Of a stretch of DNA of 31,238 nucleotides, positions 19,627-28,060 are shown in pieces. The notes beneath the pieces are model-generated. The model had not been told where the DNA came from. It saw only the letters and a list, made by a program, of their open reading frames with translations, and searched no databases. This DNA comes from a virus. The first letter of the stretch is position 1, and the number at the start of each line of letters is the position of its first letter. The translations under genes were made by a program, and so were the position numbers. The DNA lies in the IMG/VR virus record IMGVR_UViG_3300022745_000119, positions 1-31,238 of that record; one strand, given 5' to 3'.

Positions 19627-21072
19627 TTAAGTCCACGCCGCGGAGCTAAACGCTGGTGCTTTTTGTGCCCGGCCAAAGAACTTCTTTCGGATCAACCCAA
19701 GCGTACCCGGCTGAGCGCCCAGACAAGCGTACTGCAAGGCGTCGGCAATATGCGAGTGGTTGCCCTTGATTGGCTTGGGCTTTGCTTCACCCGTCTTGTC
19801 CTTGCCGAACTTGTAGCCGCCGTTGAGCGCCAGCACGAGTTTTGGGCAGCGCGACCCGTCGATAATAAGGCCCGGGAAGCCCTGCATACCCAGCATCAGC
19901 CAATATTCGACGGCGCGGATACGTGGCTCTAGATCGTTGGTGGGCGCCGGGAACGCGGTGAAGCCAGCCGCCCGCAAAAGATCAAACGAGTTTATCTCGT
20001 AAAGACTGTCCTTGGAACCGCCCGCGGGATCCCCGACGACCGCTACCGGCTTACCGATATAGCGTTCGTGCATGAGCTTGGGCCGCAGGCTCATCTTAAT
20101 GTGGAGGTCTAGGCCGATGTCGTCGGCGATAATTTCTTCAAGGCAAAGAAGCTGCCCGCGGTGATTGGGCTGGCAAATAATGGAGCACGGGTCGCGGCCA
20201 AAATCCTGCCCGATGATAAGCGTCATACCCGGCACAGGATCCAGATGAGAGACGACGTGGTATTCGCGCCGGAACGTCGTAGCAAACACAGCCGTGCCGC
20301 TGGGGTCGGTGCCGTACTTGGCGTGCACGTAACGCTGTACCCACGCAGGTGACGGGTTGCGGGCAAGGCGTTCGTAGTACAGGCGCCCACGGGCAATGCG
20401 CCGCGGGTCGGCCACGTCCATGGCAAGCGTCTCGGCGCTCTGGTTAAGCCATTCCAAGTTCTCGGCGTTGGGATCGAGGCCGCCCGGCTGCTTAAATACT
20501 TGCCAGTCGGAGGGCGTCTCGACTTCCATAAGGTTGTGCCAGCCGGATCCTTCTTCGGGGAAGTTGGTATCGGCGATGATGCCCTGCCACGTGCAACCAC
20601 CCATGACGGCGTTTGGGTAACGACCGCAGCGGCCTGCGAGAGCAGGGATAAGGTCTACGTCAATTTCGATGCACTCCGAAATCCACGCACCCGTTAACTG
20701 CGACGAGAGCAGGCGCCGCTGATCTTCGACGTTTTCCAGCGGGATAAGCAACCACTCGCTACGTATATCTCCGCACTCGACATAAATTGTGCTGTCCGAA
20801 ACCTTCCACGAAGCCATGCCGGGAAGCCACTGCAAAATGTCTTTCAGGATGGTCTGTTTAAGCTGTTGCAGCGTTTGGCGCACAATAGCGAAGCGGGTGT
20901 AGCGGAAACCATCCGGAGCGGGGGCTTGTTCCGCGGCCCTGCGATAAAGTTCGAAAATACAGCCGGTAGTCTTAGCGCTACCCACCGGACCCGCGATAAG
21001 CCGGAAGAACGCTTCGCTGACCATGAAATCCGCCACGGTCTGTGGCGGGGTAAATTCAATTTTATGCGCCAT
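19627..21072 (-). CDS. terL: Terminase large subunit
   Basis: 481 residues. ATPase half: Walker A GPVGSAKT (28-35) and a strand-acid motif AWISECIE (129-136), acid Glu133. Nuclease half: Asp290 (GQDFGRD), Asp348 (VVGDPAGG) and Asp444 (HIADALQYA), the RNase-H-like metal triad. Packages DNA through the portal. The gene is on the minus strand while portal and capsid are on the plus strand, which is unusual. Start ATG follows GCAGGTAACTATCG (palindrome 21078-21094) and overlaps the small subunit gene by 11 nt. Confidence 0.95.
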   Translation of the reverse strand: MAHKIEFTPPQTVADFMVSEAFFRLIAGPVGSAKTTGCIFELYRRAAEQAPAPDGFRYTRFAIVRQTLQQLKQTILKDILQWLPGMASWKVSDSTIYVECGDIRSEWLLIPLENVEDQRRLLSSQLTGAWISECIEIDVDLIPALAGRCGRYPNAVMGGCTWQGIIADTNFPEEGSGWHNLMEVETPSDWQVFKQPGGLDPNAENLEWLNQSAETLAMDVADPRRIARGRLYYERLARNPSPAWVQRYVHAKYGTDPSGTAVFATTFRREYHVVSHLDPVPGMTLIIGQDFGRDPCSIICQPNHRGQLLCLEEIIADDIGLDLHIKMSLRPKLMHERYIGKPVAVVGDPAGGSKDSLYEINSFDLLRAAGFTAFPAPTNDLEPRIRAVEYWLMLGMQGFPGLIIDGSRCPKLVLALNGGYKFGKDKTGEAKPKPIKGNHSHIADALQYACLGAQPGTLGLIRKKFFGRAQKAPAFSSAAWT

Positions 21073-21601
21073 CGATAGTTACCTGCGGGGGTACTTCCCG
21101 GGCTTCGCCGTCGATGGTCTTGTTAATTTCAATAGTCTGAGGCCGGGCATGCGCGTGCGACAAGTTGATCACGACGCTTACGCTCTTGTCAGTACCCTGC
21201 TCTTTATTGGTAGGTTCGAAGCCAGCAATACGTCCGAGGAACTTCATCAGTTCGACTTTAGGCGCCATGGGGCTAGCGGGGTCATGCAGGAGGCGGGCGC
21301 CTTCGCGCAGGCTCTCTTCGAAAAGCACGCCAGCCTTGAGGGCAACGCGCTCCTTGGTGTTGGTAGCGCTGTGCCAAATAGCGTGGGCCTCAGCGTAGTA
21401 CGTGCAGAACGTTGGATTCTTGGCGATATGATCGTTGAAGAATTCCGGGGGGATCCCGTATGCTTTAAGCACGTCGTCCGCGGAGTAAATCTCGCGGGCA
21501 AGCTCATTGGCCAGACGACTGAGGCGGGCGTCGGTGAGGCCGAGTTGTGCAAGTGGGTCCAGCGGTGCTGGACTATTTCGGCCGGGGGGCTGCACTAGCA
21601 A
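21062..21601 (-). CDS. terS: Terminase small subunit (probable)
   Basis: 179 residues, directly upstream of and overlapping the large subunit. A helical N-terminal region (LTDARLSRLANELAREIYSADDVLKAYGIP) looks like a DNA-binding helix-turn-helix, followed by a helical middle and an extended C-terminus ending PPQVTIDGA. Identity rests on size, helix-turn-helix pattern and position. TTG 21601 is preferred as start for AGAGGAAATCAA upstream; GTG two codons later is possible. Confidence 0.8.
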   Translation of the reverse strand: MLVQPPGRNSPAPLDPLAQLGLTDARLSRLANELAREIYSADDVLKAYGIPPEFFNDHIAKNPTFCTYYAEAHAIWHSATNTKERVALKAGVLFEESLREGARLLHDPASPMAPKVELMKFLGRIAGFEPTNKEQGTDKSVSVVINLSHAHARPQTIEINKTIDGEAREVPPQVTIDGA

Positions 21602-21630
21602 TTGATTTCCTCTGGGATATCAGGCTACAT
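21602..21630 (+). promoter_or_regulatory. Candidate rightward promoter for structural genes
   Basis: TTGATT (21602-21607), 17-nt spacer, CTACAT (21625-21630), close to the alphaproteobacterial -10 CTATAT. It lies in the 86-bp gap between divergent terS and portal and overlaps the terS ribosome site, so the two could exclude each other. Confidence 0.4.
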
Positions 21631-21671
21631 ACATGGTACACTCTTCCTCGCCCATCCGTCGAGGGTAATAA

Positions 21672-21695
21672 ATGGAACGCTCTCATAATGGCTGA
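21672..21695 (+). CDS. Leader peptide ORF (MERSHNG) before portal
   Basis: ATG 21672 follows the element half GAGGGTAATAA at ideal spacing and reads seven codons to a TGA that overlaps the portal's ATG-GCT-GAA. The portal's own start has only GGAA upstream, so ribosomes may reach it by reinitiation. Confidence 0.45.
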   Translation: MERSHNG

Positions 21696-23820
21696 ACCGG
21701 CTTTAGCCGCCCCCGTTCCGCCGAGCGCGGGGATGATCGCTTTTACGAGCAATGCCCAGATCGATGCTGGGCAGAAAGCCGCGGCTGACGCACGCCAGCA
21801 GTCTATTGAGGTGAAGCCCGAAATGAACACGGGCTTGGCGGGCTTTATTCGCATGGAATGGGATACGTTTCGTATCCACCGCGATAGCGGCTCTGGTTGG
21901 AGCATGCGCCTTCTGGCGGCCCTGAGAGCGTTCAACGGCCAGTACGACCCCCAGAAACTACAAGAAATCTCTAAGTTCGGCGGGTCACAGACTTACGCGC
22001 GCATCATCGCCATGAAATGCCGCGGCGCCAGCTCACTTTTGCGTGATGTCTATTTGAACGCTGACCGGCCTTGGGGTCTTGCACCCCCCAACGAACCCGA
22101 CGTGCCTGCGGAAGCGCTGCGCGCCGTCATGCAGAAAGTCCAGATCGAGGTGCAGGACGCTACGCATAGTGGCGAGCAGATCGACCAAGATACGATCCGC
22201 GATAGGGTAATGTCGCTGGTGGAAGCCCTTAAGGAAGGGCTAAAGGCCAAGGCGGTCAAGCGTACGCAGGATGCTGAGGATAAGCTGGATGACCTTCTGC
22301 AAGAGGGTGGTTTTTATAAAGCGCTTAGCGAATTCCTTGTTGATTTGCCTCTGTTTCCTTTTGCTTGCATTAAAGGCCCAGTCGTCCGAATGTTTCCCGT
22401 GGTGGAGTGGCAGGGCGGACGGCCTGTTACTGTCACCAAGCCGCGGCTTACTTATGCTCGGGTATCGCCTTTCGATATTTGGTTCACGCCCGGCGTAAGT
22501 GACATCGAGGATGCCGCTATTATCGAGCGCCAGCGTTACACGCGCGCAGATCTTAACGACCTCCTTGACCTCCCGGGGTACGACCATGACGCTATCCGCG
22601 AGGTGCTACGCCTTCACGGAACGGGTGGTCTTGAGGATAATTGGGACAGCACAGACAGCGCCCGTGCTGGCCTTGAGAGCCGCGAAAATCCTATCTGGAA
22701 CCGCTCGCGCCTGATTACCTGCCTTGAATATCACGGTAACGTTCAGGGGCTAATGCTTCTGGAATATGGCTTCGACGCCGACCTGATACCTGATCCCATG
22801 CGAGATTACGCCATTGAGGCGTGGATGATTGGCTCGCATATCATCAAGGTGCAGTTGTCGCCGAGCCCGCGCCGCCGACACCCATACTACATGACTTCTT
22901 TCGAGAAGGTGCCGGGTACCCCTGTGGGTAACGCCCTCCCCGATATCTTGGCTGACATCCAAGAAATGGCGAACGCGTCTATGCGCGCGCTGGCCAACAA
23001 TATGGCCATGGCGTCTGGCCCGCAGGTAATCGTCAACGACGACCGCCTTTCGGGCACTGAGACGGGCGACGATATGTACCCGTGGAAGCGCTGGCACGTT
23101 AATTCGGATCCTGTCGCAAGCTCGGGCACGGCCAACAAGCCCATTGAGTTTTTCCAGCCCAACAGCAATGCGCAAGAACTTCTTGGGGTGTTCAAGGCGC
23201 TCGTCGACATGGGCGACGATGTTTCGGCTATCCCGCGGTATTTGCAGGGCAACTCGCCCGGCGGCGGTGCTGGCCGTACGGCGTCTGGCCTTGCTATGCT
23301 TATGGGCAACGCGTCCAAGATCTTGCAGACCGTGGCGGCTAACGTCGATGGTGGCGTATTTGACCCGCTATTGCATGGTTTGCTCGATATCGTAATGCTC
23401 ACGGATACGACGGGTTTGCTTGACGGTACTGAGAAAATCGTCGTCAAGGGTGTTGCTGTTGCAATGCAGCGCGAGACCCAGCGCAGCCGTCAACTTGAGT
23501 TCCTGCAAATTACGGCCAACCCCATCGATACCCAGATCATGGGTCCAGCCGGTCGTGCCACTGTACTTCGGAGCGTGTCGCATACGCTGGGTCTTCCCGG
23601 CGATGAGATTATTCCCAGCGCTGACCAGATTAAACAACAGCAGGCGCAGGCGCAGCAAATGGCCATGGATCAGGGTATTCCCGGCCATGCAGGTATGGGT
23701 GCTGGCCCCGGTGACGGGAACCAGCCCCCTGCGGCAACGCAAGATCCCGGCCCGCGCATGAACGCTGTCGGTATGCAGCCGCAACGCCCCGGCGTTCGTG
23801 TTGCAGGTGGCGTTGGGTAA
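21688..23820 (+). CDS. Portal protein (P22-like, about 710 aa)
   Basis: 710 residues, matching the usual size of P22-type podovirus portals. Features: helical N-terminal wing (LAGFIRMEWDTFRIHRDSG), YDPQKLQEI segment, long charged helix around 140-200, central stem/clip with HPYYMTSFEKVPGTPVGN, LADIQEMANASMRALANNM crown-side helix, SGPQVIVNDDRL, PRYLQGNSPGGGAGRTASGL, and a Gln/Met/Pro/Gly-rich C-terminus. Forms the 12-mer vertex ring for DNA entry and tail attachment. Codons GTPVGN are a palindrome copy (22915-22932). The stop GGG-TAA follows GVG. Confidence 0.93.
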   Translation: MAEPALAAPVPPSAGMIAFTSNAQIDAGQKAAADARQQSIEVKPEMNTGLAGFIRMEWDTFRIHRDSGSGWSMRLLAALRAFNGQYDPQKLQEISKFGGSQTYARIIAMKCRGASSLLRDVYLNADRPWGLAPPNEPDVPAEALRAVMQKVQIEVQDATHSGEQIDQDTIRDRVMSLVEALKEGLKAKAVKRTQDAEDKLDDLLQEGGFYKALSEFLVDLPLFPFACIKGPVVRMFPVVEWQGGRPVTVTKPRLTYARVSPFDIWFTPGVSDIEDAAIIERQRYTRADLNDLLDLPGYDHDAIREVLRLHGTGGLEDNWDSTDSARAGLESRENPIWNRSRLITCLEYHGNVQGLMLLEYGFDADLIPDPMRDYAIEAWMIGSHIIKVQLSPSPRRRHPYYMTSFEKVPGTPVGNALPDILADIQEMANASMRALANNMAMASGPQVIVNDDRLSGTETGDDMYPWKRWHVNSDPVASSGTANKPIEFFQPNSNAQELLGVFKALVDMGDDVSAIPRYLQGNSPGGGAGRTASGLAMLMGNASKILQTVAANVDGGVFDPLLHGLLDIVMLTDTTGLLDGTEKIVVKGVAVAMQRETQRSRQLEFLQITANPIDTQIMGPAGRATVLRSVSHTLGLPGDEIIPSADQIKQQQAQAQQMAMDQGIPGHAGMGAGPGDGNQPPAATQDPGPRMNAVGMQPQRPGVRVAGGVG

Positions 23821-23859
23821 TGATAAGGTGTGTTCGTAATTATAACCCTCGGGGGTAAT

Positions 23860-24216
23860 ATGGCTAAAATTCAGGATGCTCGCGGTTCCTCCAAGGTTGT
23901 CGGTAGCGGCGGCAGCGCGATGGGTGGTAGTTGGGCTGTCGGTGGTACGACTGGCTCGCCGCCGCAGAACGGCGCCGGTCCGCAGAAGGCTGGTTCTTCG
24001 GTTGGTGGCCAGCCGGGTGCTAGCCCGGGTATGAAGGCTTCCGGCGGGTCGGGCCATATGGCGCCTCACTCGGGTGCTGGTAAGCTCAAGCCGGGCGAAA
24101 CCTCAAACCCGATGAATGGCGGCAATGGCGGCTGGGCTTCGGGCGGCGGGTCGGGCCAGATGGCTCCTAACCGCGGCTCGCAGCGTGCCAAGCCCGGCAC
24201 TACGTCGGCCTATTAA
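23860..24216 (+). CDS. Gly/Ser-rich low-complexity protein
   Basis: 118 residues with almost no hydrophobic core. Two internal repeats, ASGGSGHMAPHSGAGKLKPGETS-like and ASGGGSGQMAPNRGSQRAKPG-like, lie in the second half. Start fixed by the palindrome CCTCGGGGGTAAT just before the ATG. Between portal and scaffold genes, so probably a minor virion or assembly factor (inference). Confidence 0.75.
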   Translation: MAKIQDARGSSKVVGSGGSAMGGSWAVGGTTGSPPQNGAGPQKAGSSVGGQPGASPGMKASGGSGHMAPHSGAGKLKPGETSNPMNGGNGGWASGGGSGQMAPNRGSQRAKPGTTSAY

Positions 24217-24240
24217 GCGTTATTAGGACTTATTAAATAC

Positions 24241-24465
24241 ATGGCTGGCCCCCGCGTAAGACTGCCGAAGCCCAAGGTAAAAATCGGGTTCGGTGCATCC
24301 AACGAAATGCTGCCTTCTAGGCATGCGTTGTCGTTGCTTACCGGGGGAACACCCGCTCAGCGTACCGTGAATATGTACGCTAAACTTACTCCCTCGGGGG
24401 CTAATTCCCCGCGCACGTACGCTGACATTGAGGCGATGGGCGAAAAGGGCATCAAGATCGAATGA
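24241..24465 (+). CDS. Small basic hypothetical protein
   Basis: Seventy-four residues, MAGPRVRLPKPKVKIGFG..., basic N-terminus and a helical ADIEAMGEKGIKIE tail. Ribosome site weak (AGGACTTATT). Codon use matches neighbours. No family recognised; in the head gene cluster. Confidence 0.7.
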   Translation: MAGPRVRLPKPKVKIGFGASNEMLPSRHALSLLTGGTPAQRTVNMYAKLTPSGANSPRTYADIEAMGEKGIKIE

Positions 24466-24481
24466 TTTGCTAGGAATACCC

Positions 24482-24790
24482 GTGGCCCCCCAGCCAAACG
24501 ATAAACCCAAAGATCCAAAAGTCGGCATCTACAAAGCCCTGCATGAGCTTAAGATGGCTGCGCCCGGGTATTGGACTGCGGCGCTTAATCAGCTTGGCAG
24601 TCTTGAACACAAAGAAATTTTGAGCTTAGTCGCTGCGCCCCAAGATCGTATTTTGGGTCAGCAAGGCCGCGCTCAAATGATGCACGAACTCATTGAAATG
24701 ATGATGCAGTGCAGTGACAAAACTAGGCACTATCATGAGCAAGCAACAGGAGCATTAAATGGCCACGGCGCCCCAATCAGTACCGGCTAA
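24482..24790 (+). CDS. Small helical head-cluster protein, GTG start
   Basis: 102 residues from GTG 24482 (TAGGAATACCC upstream). Helical with Met-rich stretch MMHELIEMMMQCSD. Overlaps the scaffold gene start by 32 nt, implying translational coupling. Possibly an assembly cofactor (inference). Confidence 0.7.
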   Translation: MAPQPNDKPKDPKVGIYKALHELKMAAPGYWTAALNQLGSLEHKEILSLVAAPQDRILGQQGRAQMMHELIEMMMQCSDKTRHYHEQATGALNGHGAPISTG

Positions 24791-25928
24791 GTCCCCCACT
24801 CCGTCCGAGTTGCCGCCGGTCCAGATCCCCGGCGAGATTATCCCCCCGGCTGTGCGCGAGGGCGCTTCGTTGGCTGACCGCTTGCAGGCTGAGCATATCG
24901 CCCGCATTAAGGGTGAGCTTCCGCCCGAACCGACGCCGACGCCCCCGCAGGAACCGCAGGAAACTCCCCCGACGCCGACGCCCACTCCGACACCCACCCC
25001 GGCGCCGACGCCCCCGCAAGAGCCGCAGCCCGAACAGTTGCCGCAGCCCGCGACGGCTGGCACCGAGGCCGCAAAGTGGGAGCACGCTTACAAGTCGGCC
25101 AAGGGCCGCTTTAACGCTGATCTTGCACGCTTGCAGGCTATGATCGACGAGCAGGCGGCTGAAATCAGGCGGCTGAACTCGTTGTCGCCCCAGAACCCGG
25201 CGGTTAATCCGGCCAAGCCGACGCAGCCGACAGTTACCCCCGCGGGTCCGTTGGATCTTGCTGCTGCCGGTATTACTCAAGAAGATGTCGAGACTTTTGG
25301 CCCGGAGCTTTTCAATGCTATCGAAAAGGTGGCCGGTGCTAAGGCCGAGGCAATGGTAGCCAGTCTCCGCGCCGAGTTGGCGCCTAAGGTCGACCAAGTT
25401 GCGACCTCCGTACAAGCGGATGGTGAAGCCCGCATGGCCAACATGCTCAACCAGCAGCTTGCCGCTGATACCGGCGGCCAACTCGATTTTGATCAGCTTA
25501 ACGTCGATCAGAATTTTTGTGCTTGGCTGGACTTGCCAGATCCCATAAGTGGTGTTAAGAGGAGTGACTTGCTGGTTAAAGCATGGAACTCCCTAGACGG
25601 ATCCCGAGTGCTAGCCATCAGCAGGGCATATCTAGGCGATCTAGCCCGCGCAACACCTGCGCCGGTGGTTGATCCGAAGACCCTTCCCGCGGGTGGCCAA
25701 AACCCCGCGCAGGCTCCGAAGATCCCACTAGCCAGCTTGGCAGCGCCCGGCAGAGCACGCACCCCGGCACCCGCGAACGGGCCGGTAAATGATAAGCCCA
25801 TTTACACACGAGCAGAAGTTAAGGCGTTTTACACTGCCAAGCAGAGGGGCTTTTACTCGCCCGAAGATGCTTTGAAGTGGGAACGCGAAATCATCGCGGC
25901 TGGTAATGAGGGCCGCATCCAAGGTTAA
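24759..25928 (+). CDS. Scaffolding-like protein
   Basis: 389 residues, directly before the capsid gene, the normal place for a scaffold. N-terminal third is Pro/Thr-rich with a PTPTPTP run (about residues 55-90); then a coiled-coil (ARLQAMIDEQAAEIRRLNSL), a helical core and a C-terminal AEVKAFYTAKQRGFYSPEDALKWEREI helix that could be the coat-binding end. Start after AGGAGCATTAA. Identity from position and composition. Confidence 0.8.
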   Translation: MATAPQSVPAKSPTPSELPPVQIPGEIIPPAVREGASLADRLQAEHIARIKGELPPEPTPTPPQEPQETPPTPTPTPTPTPAPTPPQEPQPEQLPQPATAGTEAAKWEHAYKSAKGRFNADLARLQAMIDEQAAEIRRLNSLSPQNPAVNPAKPTQPTVTPAGPLDLAAAGITQEDVETFGPELFNAIEKVAGAKAEAMVASLRAELAPKVDQVATSVQADGEARMANMLNQQLAADTGGQLDFDQLNVDQNFCAWLDLPDPISGVKRSDLLVKAWNSLDGSRVLAISRAYLGDLARATPAPVVDPKTLPAGGQNPAQAPKIPLASLAAPGRARTPAPANGPVNDKPIYTRAEVKAFYTAKQRGFYSPEDALKWEREIIAAGNEGRIQG

Positions 25929-25960
25929 TCCGGGGGCGGGAACTGTGTGAAAGCAGGCGA

Positions 25961-25985
25961 AGCCCCCTCAACAGGGGGCTTTTCC
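25961..25985 (+). terminator. Intrinsic-terminator hairpin that contains the capsid ribosome site
   Basis: AGCCCCCT (25961-25968), loop CAAC, AGGGGGCT (25973-25980), then TTTTCCC and the capsid ATG at 25987. The only Shine-Dalgarno for the capsid is AGGGGG in the 3' arm of the stem. Confidence 0.75.
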
Positions 25986-25986
25986 C

Positions 25987-26982
25987 ATGGCTTTCGGTCT
26001 TGCAGTTGACGGTTCCGGCTCGCCGGTACTCTATCCCGCTGGCTCTTCGCAGCCTTCCACCGCCTACTCGGGTACCTTCATCCCCGAAATCTGGTCGGGC
26101 AAACTGATCGAGAAGTTCTACGCCGCTACGGTGTTGAGCGCGATCAGCAACACCGACTACGAGGGCGAGATTAAGCAGCACGGCGACACGGTGCATATCC
26201 GCACCAAGCCGACGCTGACGATCCGTGATTATCTCGCGGGTGGTGACCTGACCCTTGAGCGCCCCTCGGCGCCGAAGGTCGATCTGGTCATCGACAAGGG
26301 CAAGTATTTTGCTGCGATCCTCGACGACGTTATGAAGATCCAGTCCGACATCAACCTGATGTCGCTCTGGTCGGACGACGCCGGGCAGCAGATGAAAATC
26401 ACCATCGACACCGCGGTGTTGCTGGGCATGCTCAACGGTGCGACTGCCACCACTAACCGCGGCGCCACCGCTGGCTATATCTCGGCGAACATCAACCTTG
26501 GTGTTACCGGCACTCCGCTCACCATCGTGGCGAACTCGCCTGCGGCTGGTCAGGTGGACGTCCTCGACGCTATCCTCCGTCTGGGTCAGGTCCTCGACGA
26601 GCGCAACATCCCCGAGACTGGCCGTTGGCTGGTTATCCCTACGTGGATGGCGACGCTCATCAAGAAGTCTGAGCTTCGTCAGGCTTATATGTCGGGCGAC
26701 CAGACTACGATGATCCGCAATGGCCGCATCGGCATGGTCGACCGCTTCACGGTCTACGTGTCGAACCTGCTTCCGGCGGGTGTGTCCTCGGGTCTGGCTG
26801 CTGGCGAGTACGCGGTTTACGCGGGCATCGCCCACGGCCTCACCTTCGCCTCGCAGATGACGAATATGGAGACGCTTCGTTCGGAGCGCACCTTCGGTTC
26901 GATCCTCCGCGGCCTGCAGGTGTACGGCTACAAGGTGGTCGACGGTAACGCTCTTGCGCAGGCTATCGTCACGCAGGGCTAA
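25987..26982 (+). CDS. Major capsid protein
   Basis: 331 residues, N-terminal SGTFIPEIWSGKLIEKFYAATVLSAISN and the beta-rich GDTVHIRTKPTLTIRDY, typical of the P22-like / N4-gp56-type coat group (HK97 fold); the C-terminus ITHGLTFASQ-like segment and ETLRSERTFGSILRG fit the P-domain. Codon use is more biased to C-ending codons than neighbours, as in a highly expressed gene. Flanked by two terminator-type hairpins. Confidence 0.92.
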   Translation: MAFGLAVDGSGSPVLYPAGSSQPSTAYSGTFIPEIWSGKLIEKFYAATVLSAISNTDYEGEIKQHGDTVHIRTKPTLTIRDYLAGGDLTLERPSAPKVDLVIDKGKYFAAILDDVMKIQSDINLMSLWSDDAGQQMKITIDTAVLLGMLNGATATTNRGATAGYISANINLGVTGTPLTIVANSPAAGQVDVLDAILRLGQVLDERNIPETGRWLVIPTWMATLIKKSELRQAYMSGDQTTMIRNGRIGMVDRFTVYVSNLLPAGVSSGLAAGEYAVYAGIAHGLTFASQMTNMETLRSERTFGSILRGLQVYGYKVVDGNALAQAIVTQG

Positions 26983-27003
26983 CGAGACGGCTGGGGGGCC
27001 TGA

Positions 27004-27046
27004 CGGGGGAGCGCTAGGCGAAAGCCCGGCCTCCCCCGCCTTCTTA
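27004..27046 (+). terminator. Intrinsic terminator after capsid gene
   Basis: CGGGGGAG (27004-27011) pairs with CTCCCCCG (27031-27038), with an inner GGC-GAAA-GCC stem, followed by CCTTCTTAT. It lies 22 nt after the capsid stop. Confidence 0.65.
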
Positions 27047-27060
27047 TCGGATCCCCGGTT

Positions 27061-27078
27061 GTTACCTTGAGGGGTAAG
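27061..27078 (+). repeat. Start-associated palindrome, plus-strand example
   Basis: GTTACCTTGAGGGGTAAG directly before the 27081 ATG; its GAGGGG half is the ribosome site. A clear plus-strand representative of the element found more than 40 times. Confidence 0.8.
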
Positions 27079-27080
27079 TT

Positions 27081-27431
27081 ATGGCGAAGCTTGAGACGGT
27101 CGCAGACCTGATCACCGAAGCCCGCCGTATGGTGCAGGACGAGGCGGGGAACCGCTGGCCTGATATTAACTACTATCAGGCGTTGAACGTGGGCATGGCT
27201 GAGGCGTATCGCCTTCGCCCGGATCTTTTTCGTTCGTCGCCTGACGCAGTGCCGCAGTTCGCTACTTCTGATGGCGCCGAGCTTACGCCTATTTCTTTTA
27301 TGTATGTCCCGGCCCTCTTGCTGTTTATAAGTGGGTGGGTCCAGCTAGTCGACGATGAGGGTACCGAGGATCAGCGTGCTGTGGCCTTGATGCAGGCGTT
27401 TACGGCTAAACTGGTGAACCACGTATCCTGA
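27081..27431 (+). CDS. Head-tail adaptor-like protein
   Basis: 116 residues, all-helical with ADLITEARRMVQDEAGNRWPD and YYQALNVGMAEAYRLRPDLF, resembling phage adaptor proteins next to the capsid gene (DUF6682-like). Would join portal to tail. Ribosome site GAGGGG within the palindrome. Confidence 0.75.
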   Translation: MAKLETVADLITEARRMVQDEAGNRWPDINYYQALNVGMAEAYRLRPDLFRSSPDAVPQFATSDGAELTPISFMYVPALLLFISGWVQLVDDEGTEDQRAVALMQAFTAKLVNHVS

Positions 27432-27441
27432 GGGGTGCTAA

Positions 27442-28050
27442 GTGACCGCAGAACTTACCCGTATGTTGCTCGACGCTCGCGGCAAGCTCCCCGGTGCCGT
27501 ACCCGAGACGATCAACGCGGAGTTCTACGCGGTTGCCCGCGAGTTCTGCGACTTCACCAATGCGTGGTACGAGGAAATTGATATTCCAATCGTGCCGGGA
27601 ACGCTTACCTACACGTTCTCGCCTGCCGCGGATGGCCGCATTAAGCGGCTTCTAAATCTGTACGAGAGCACGGACCTAAATAAGCGCCCTATCGCTGCCG
27701 TACGTATGGACTTGCCGGGTACGATTGTGCTGGCCCAAGATCCCGGGGTAACGGCCACGTGGGTGGCAAAAGTTTCCAAGGTGCCGATTACGGAAAGCGG
27801 TGGGTCGGCCTCCATGCCCGATTGGTTGTTCCAGCAATACTGGGATACGTTCCTCGCGGGCATTCTTTCGCGCATGCATATGATGGGTGGCAAGCCGTTC
27901 TCTAATCCGCAAATGGGCGTTGTGCAGCGACGGATTTTCCTTAAAGGTATGGTCGACGCCCGCGTTGAGGCGCTTGTGGGCAACGTGCGTGGCCAGCCGA
28001 CGTGGAACTTCCCTGCTTTTGGCCGCGGATCCCAGCGGCGTGTTGGGTAA
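27442..28050 (+). CDS. Head-tail connector / tail tube-like protein
   Basis: 202 residues from GTG (GAGGGGTGCTAA upstream). Helical start, then beta segments EEIDIPIVPGTLTYTFSP and a C-terminal helical part FFLKGMVDARVEA-like. Position after the adaptor fits a neck or tubular protein. Assignment by context and fold pattern. The stop follows RRVG (GGG-TAA). Confidence 0.65.
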   Translation: MTAELTRMLLDARGKLPGAVPETINAEFYAVAREFCDFTNAWYEEIDIPIVPGTLTYTFSPAADGRIKRLLNLYESTDLNKRPIAAVRMDLPGTIVLAQDPGVTATWVAKVSKVPITESGGSASMPDWLFQQYWDTFLAGILSRMHMMGGKPFSNPQMGVVQRRIFLKGMVDARVEALVGNVRGQPTWNFPAFGRGSQRRVG

Positions 28051-28060
28051 AGGCTAACCA

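Noticed and set aside
25891-26835. 314-codon minus frame antisense to the capsid gene
   Set aside because: Shadow of the strongly codon-biased capsid gene; Arg/His-rich low-quality translation, no start signal.
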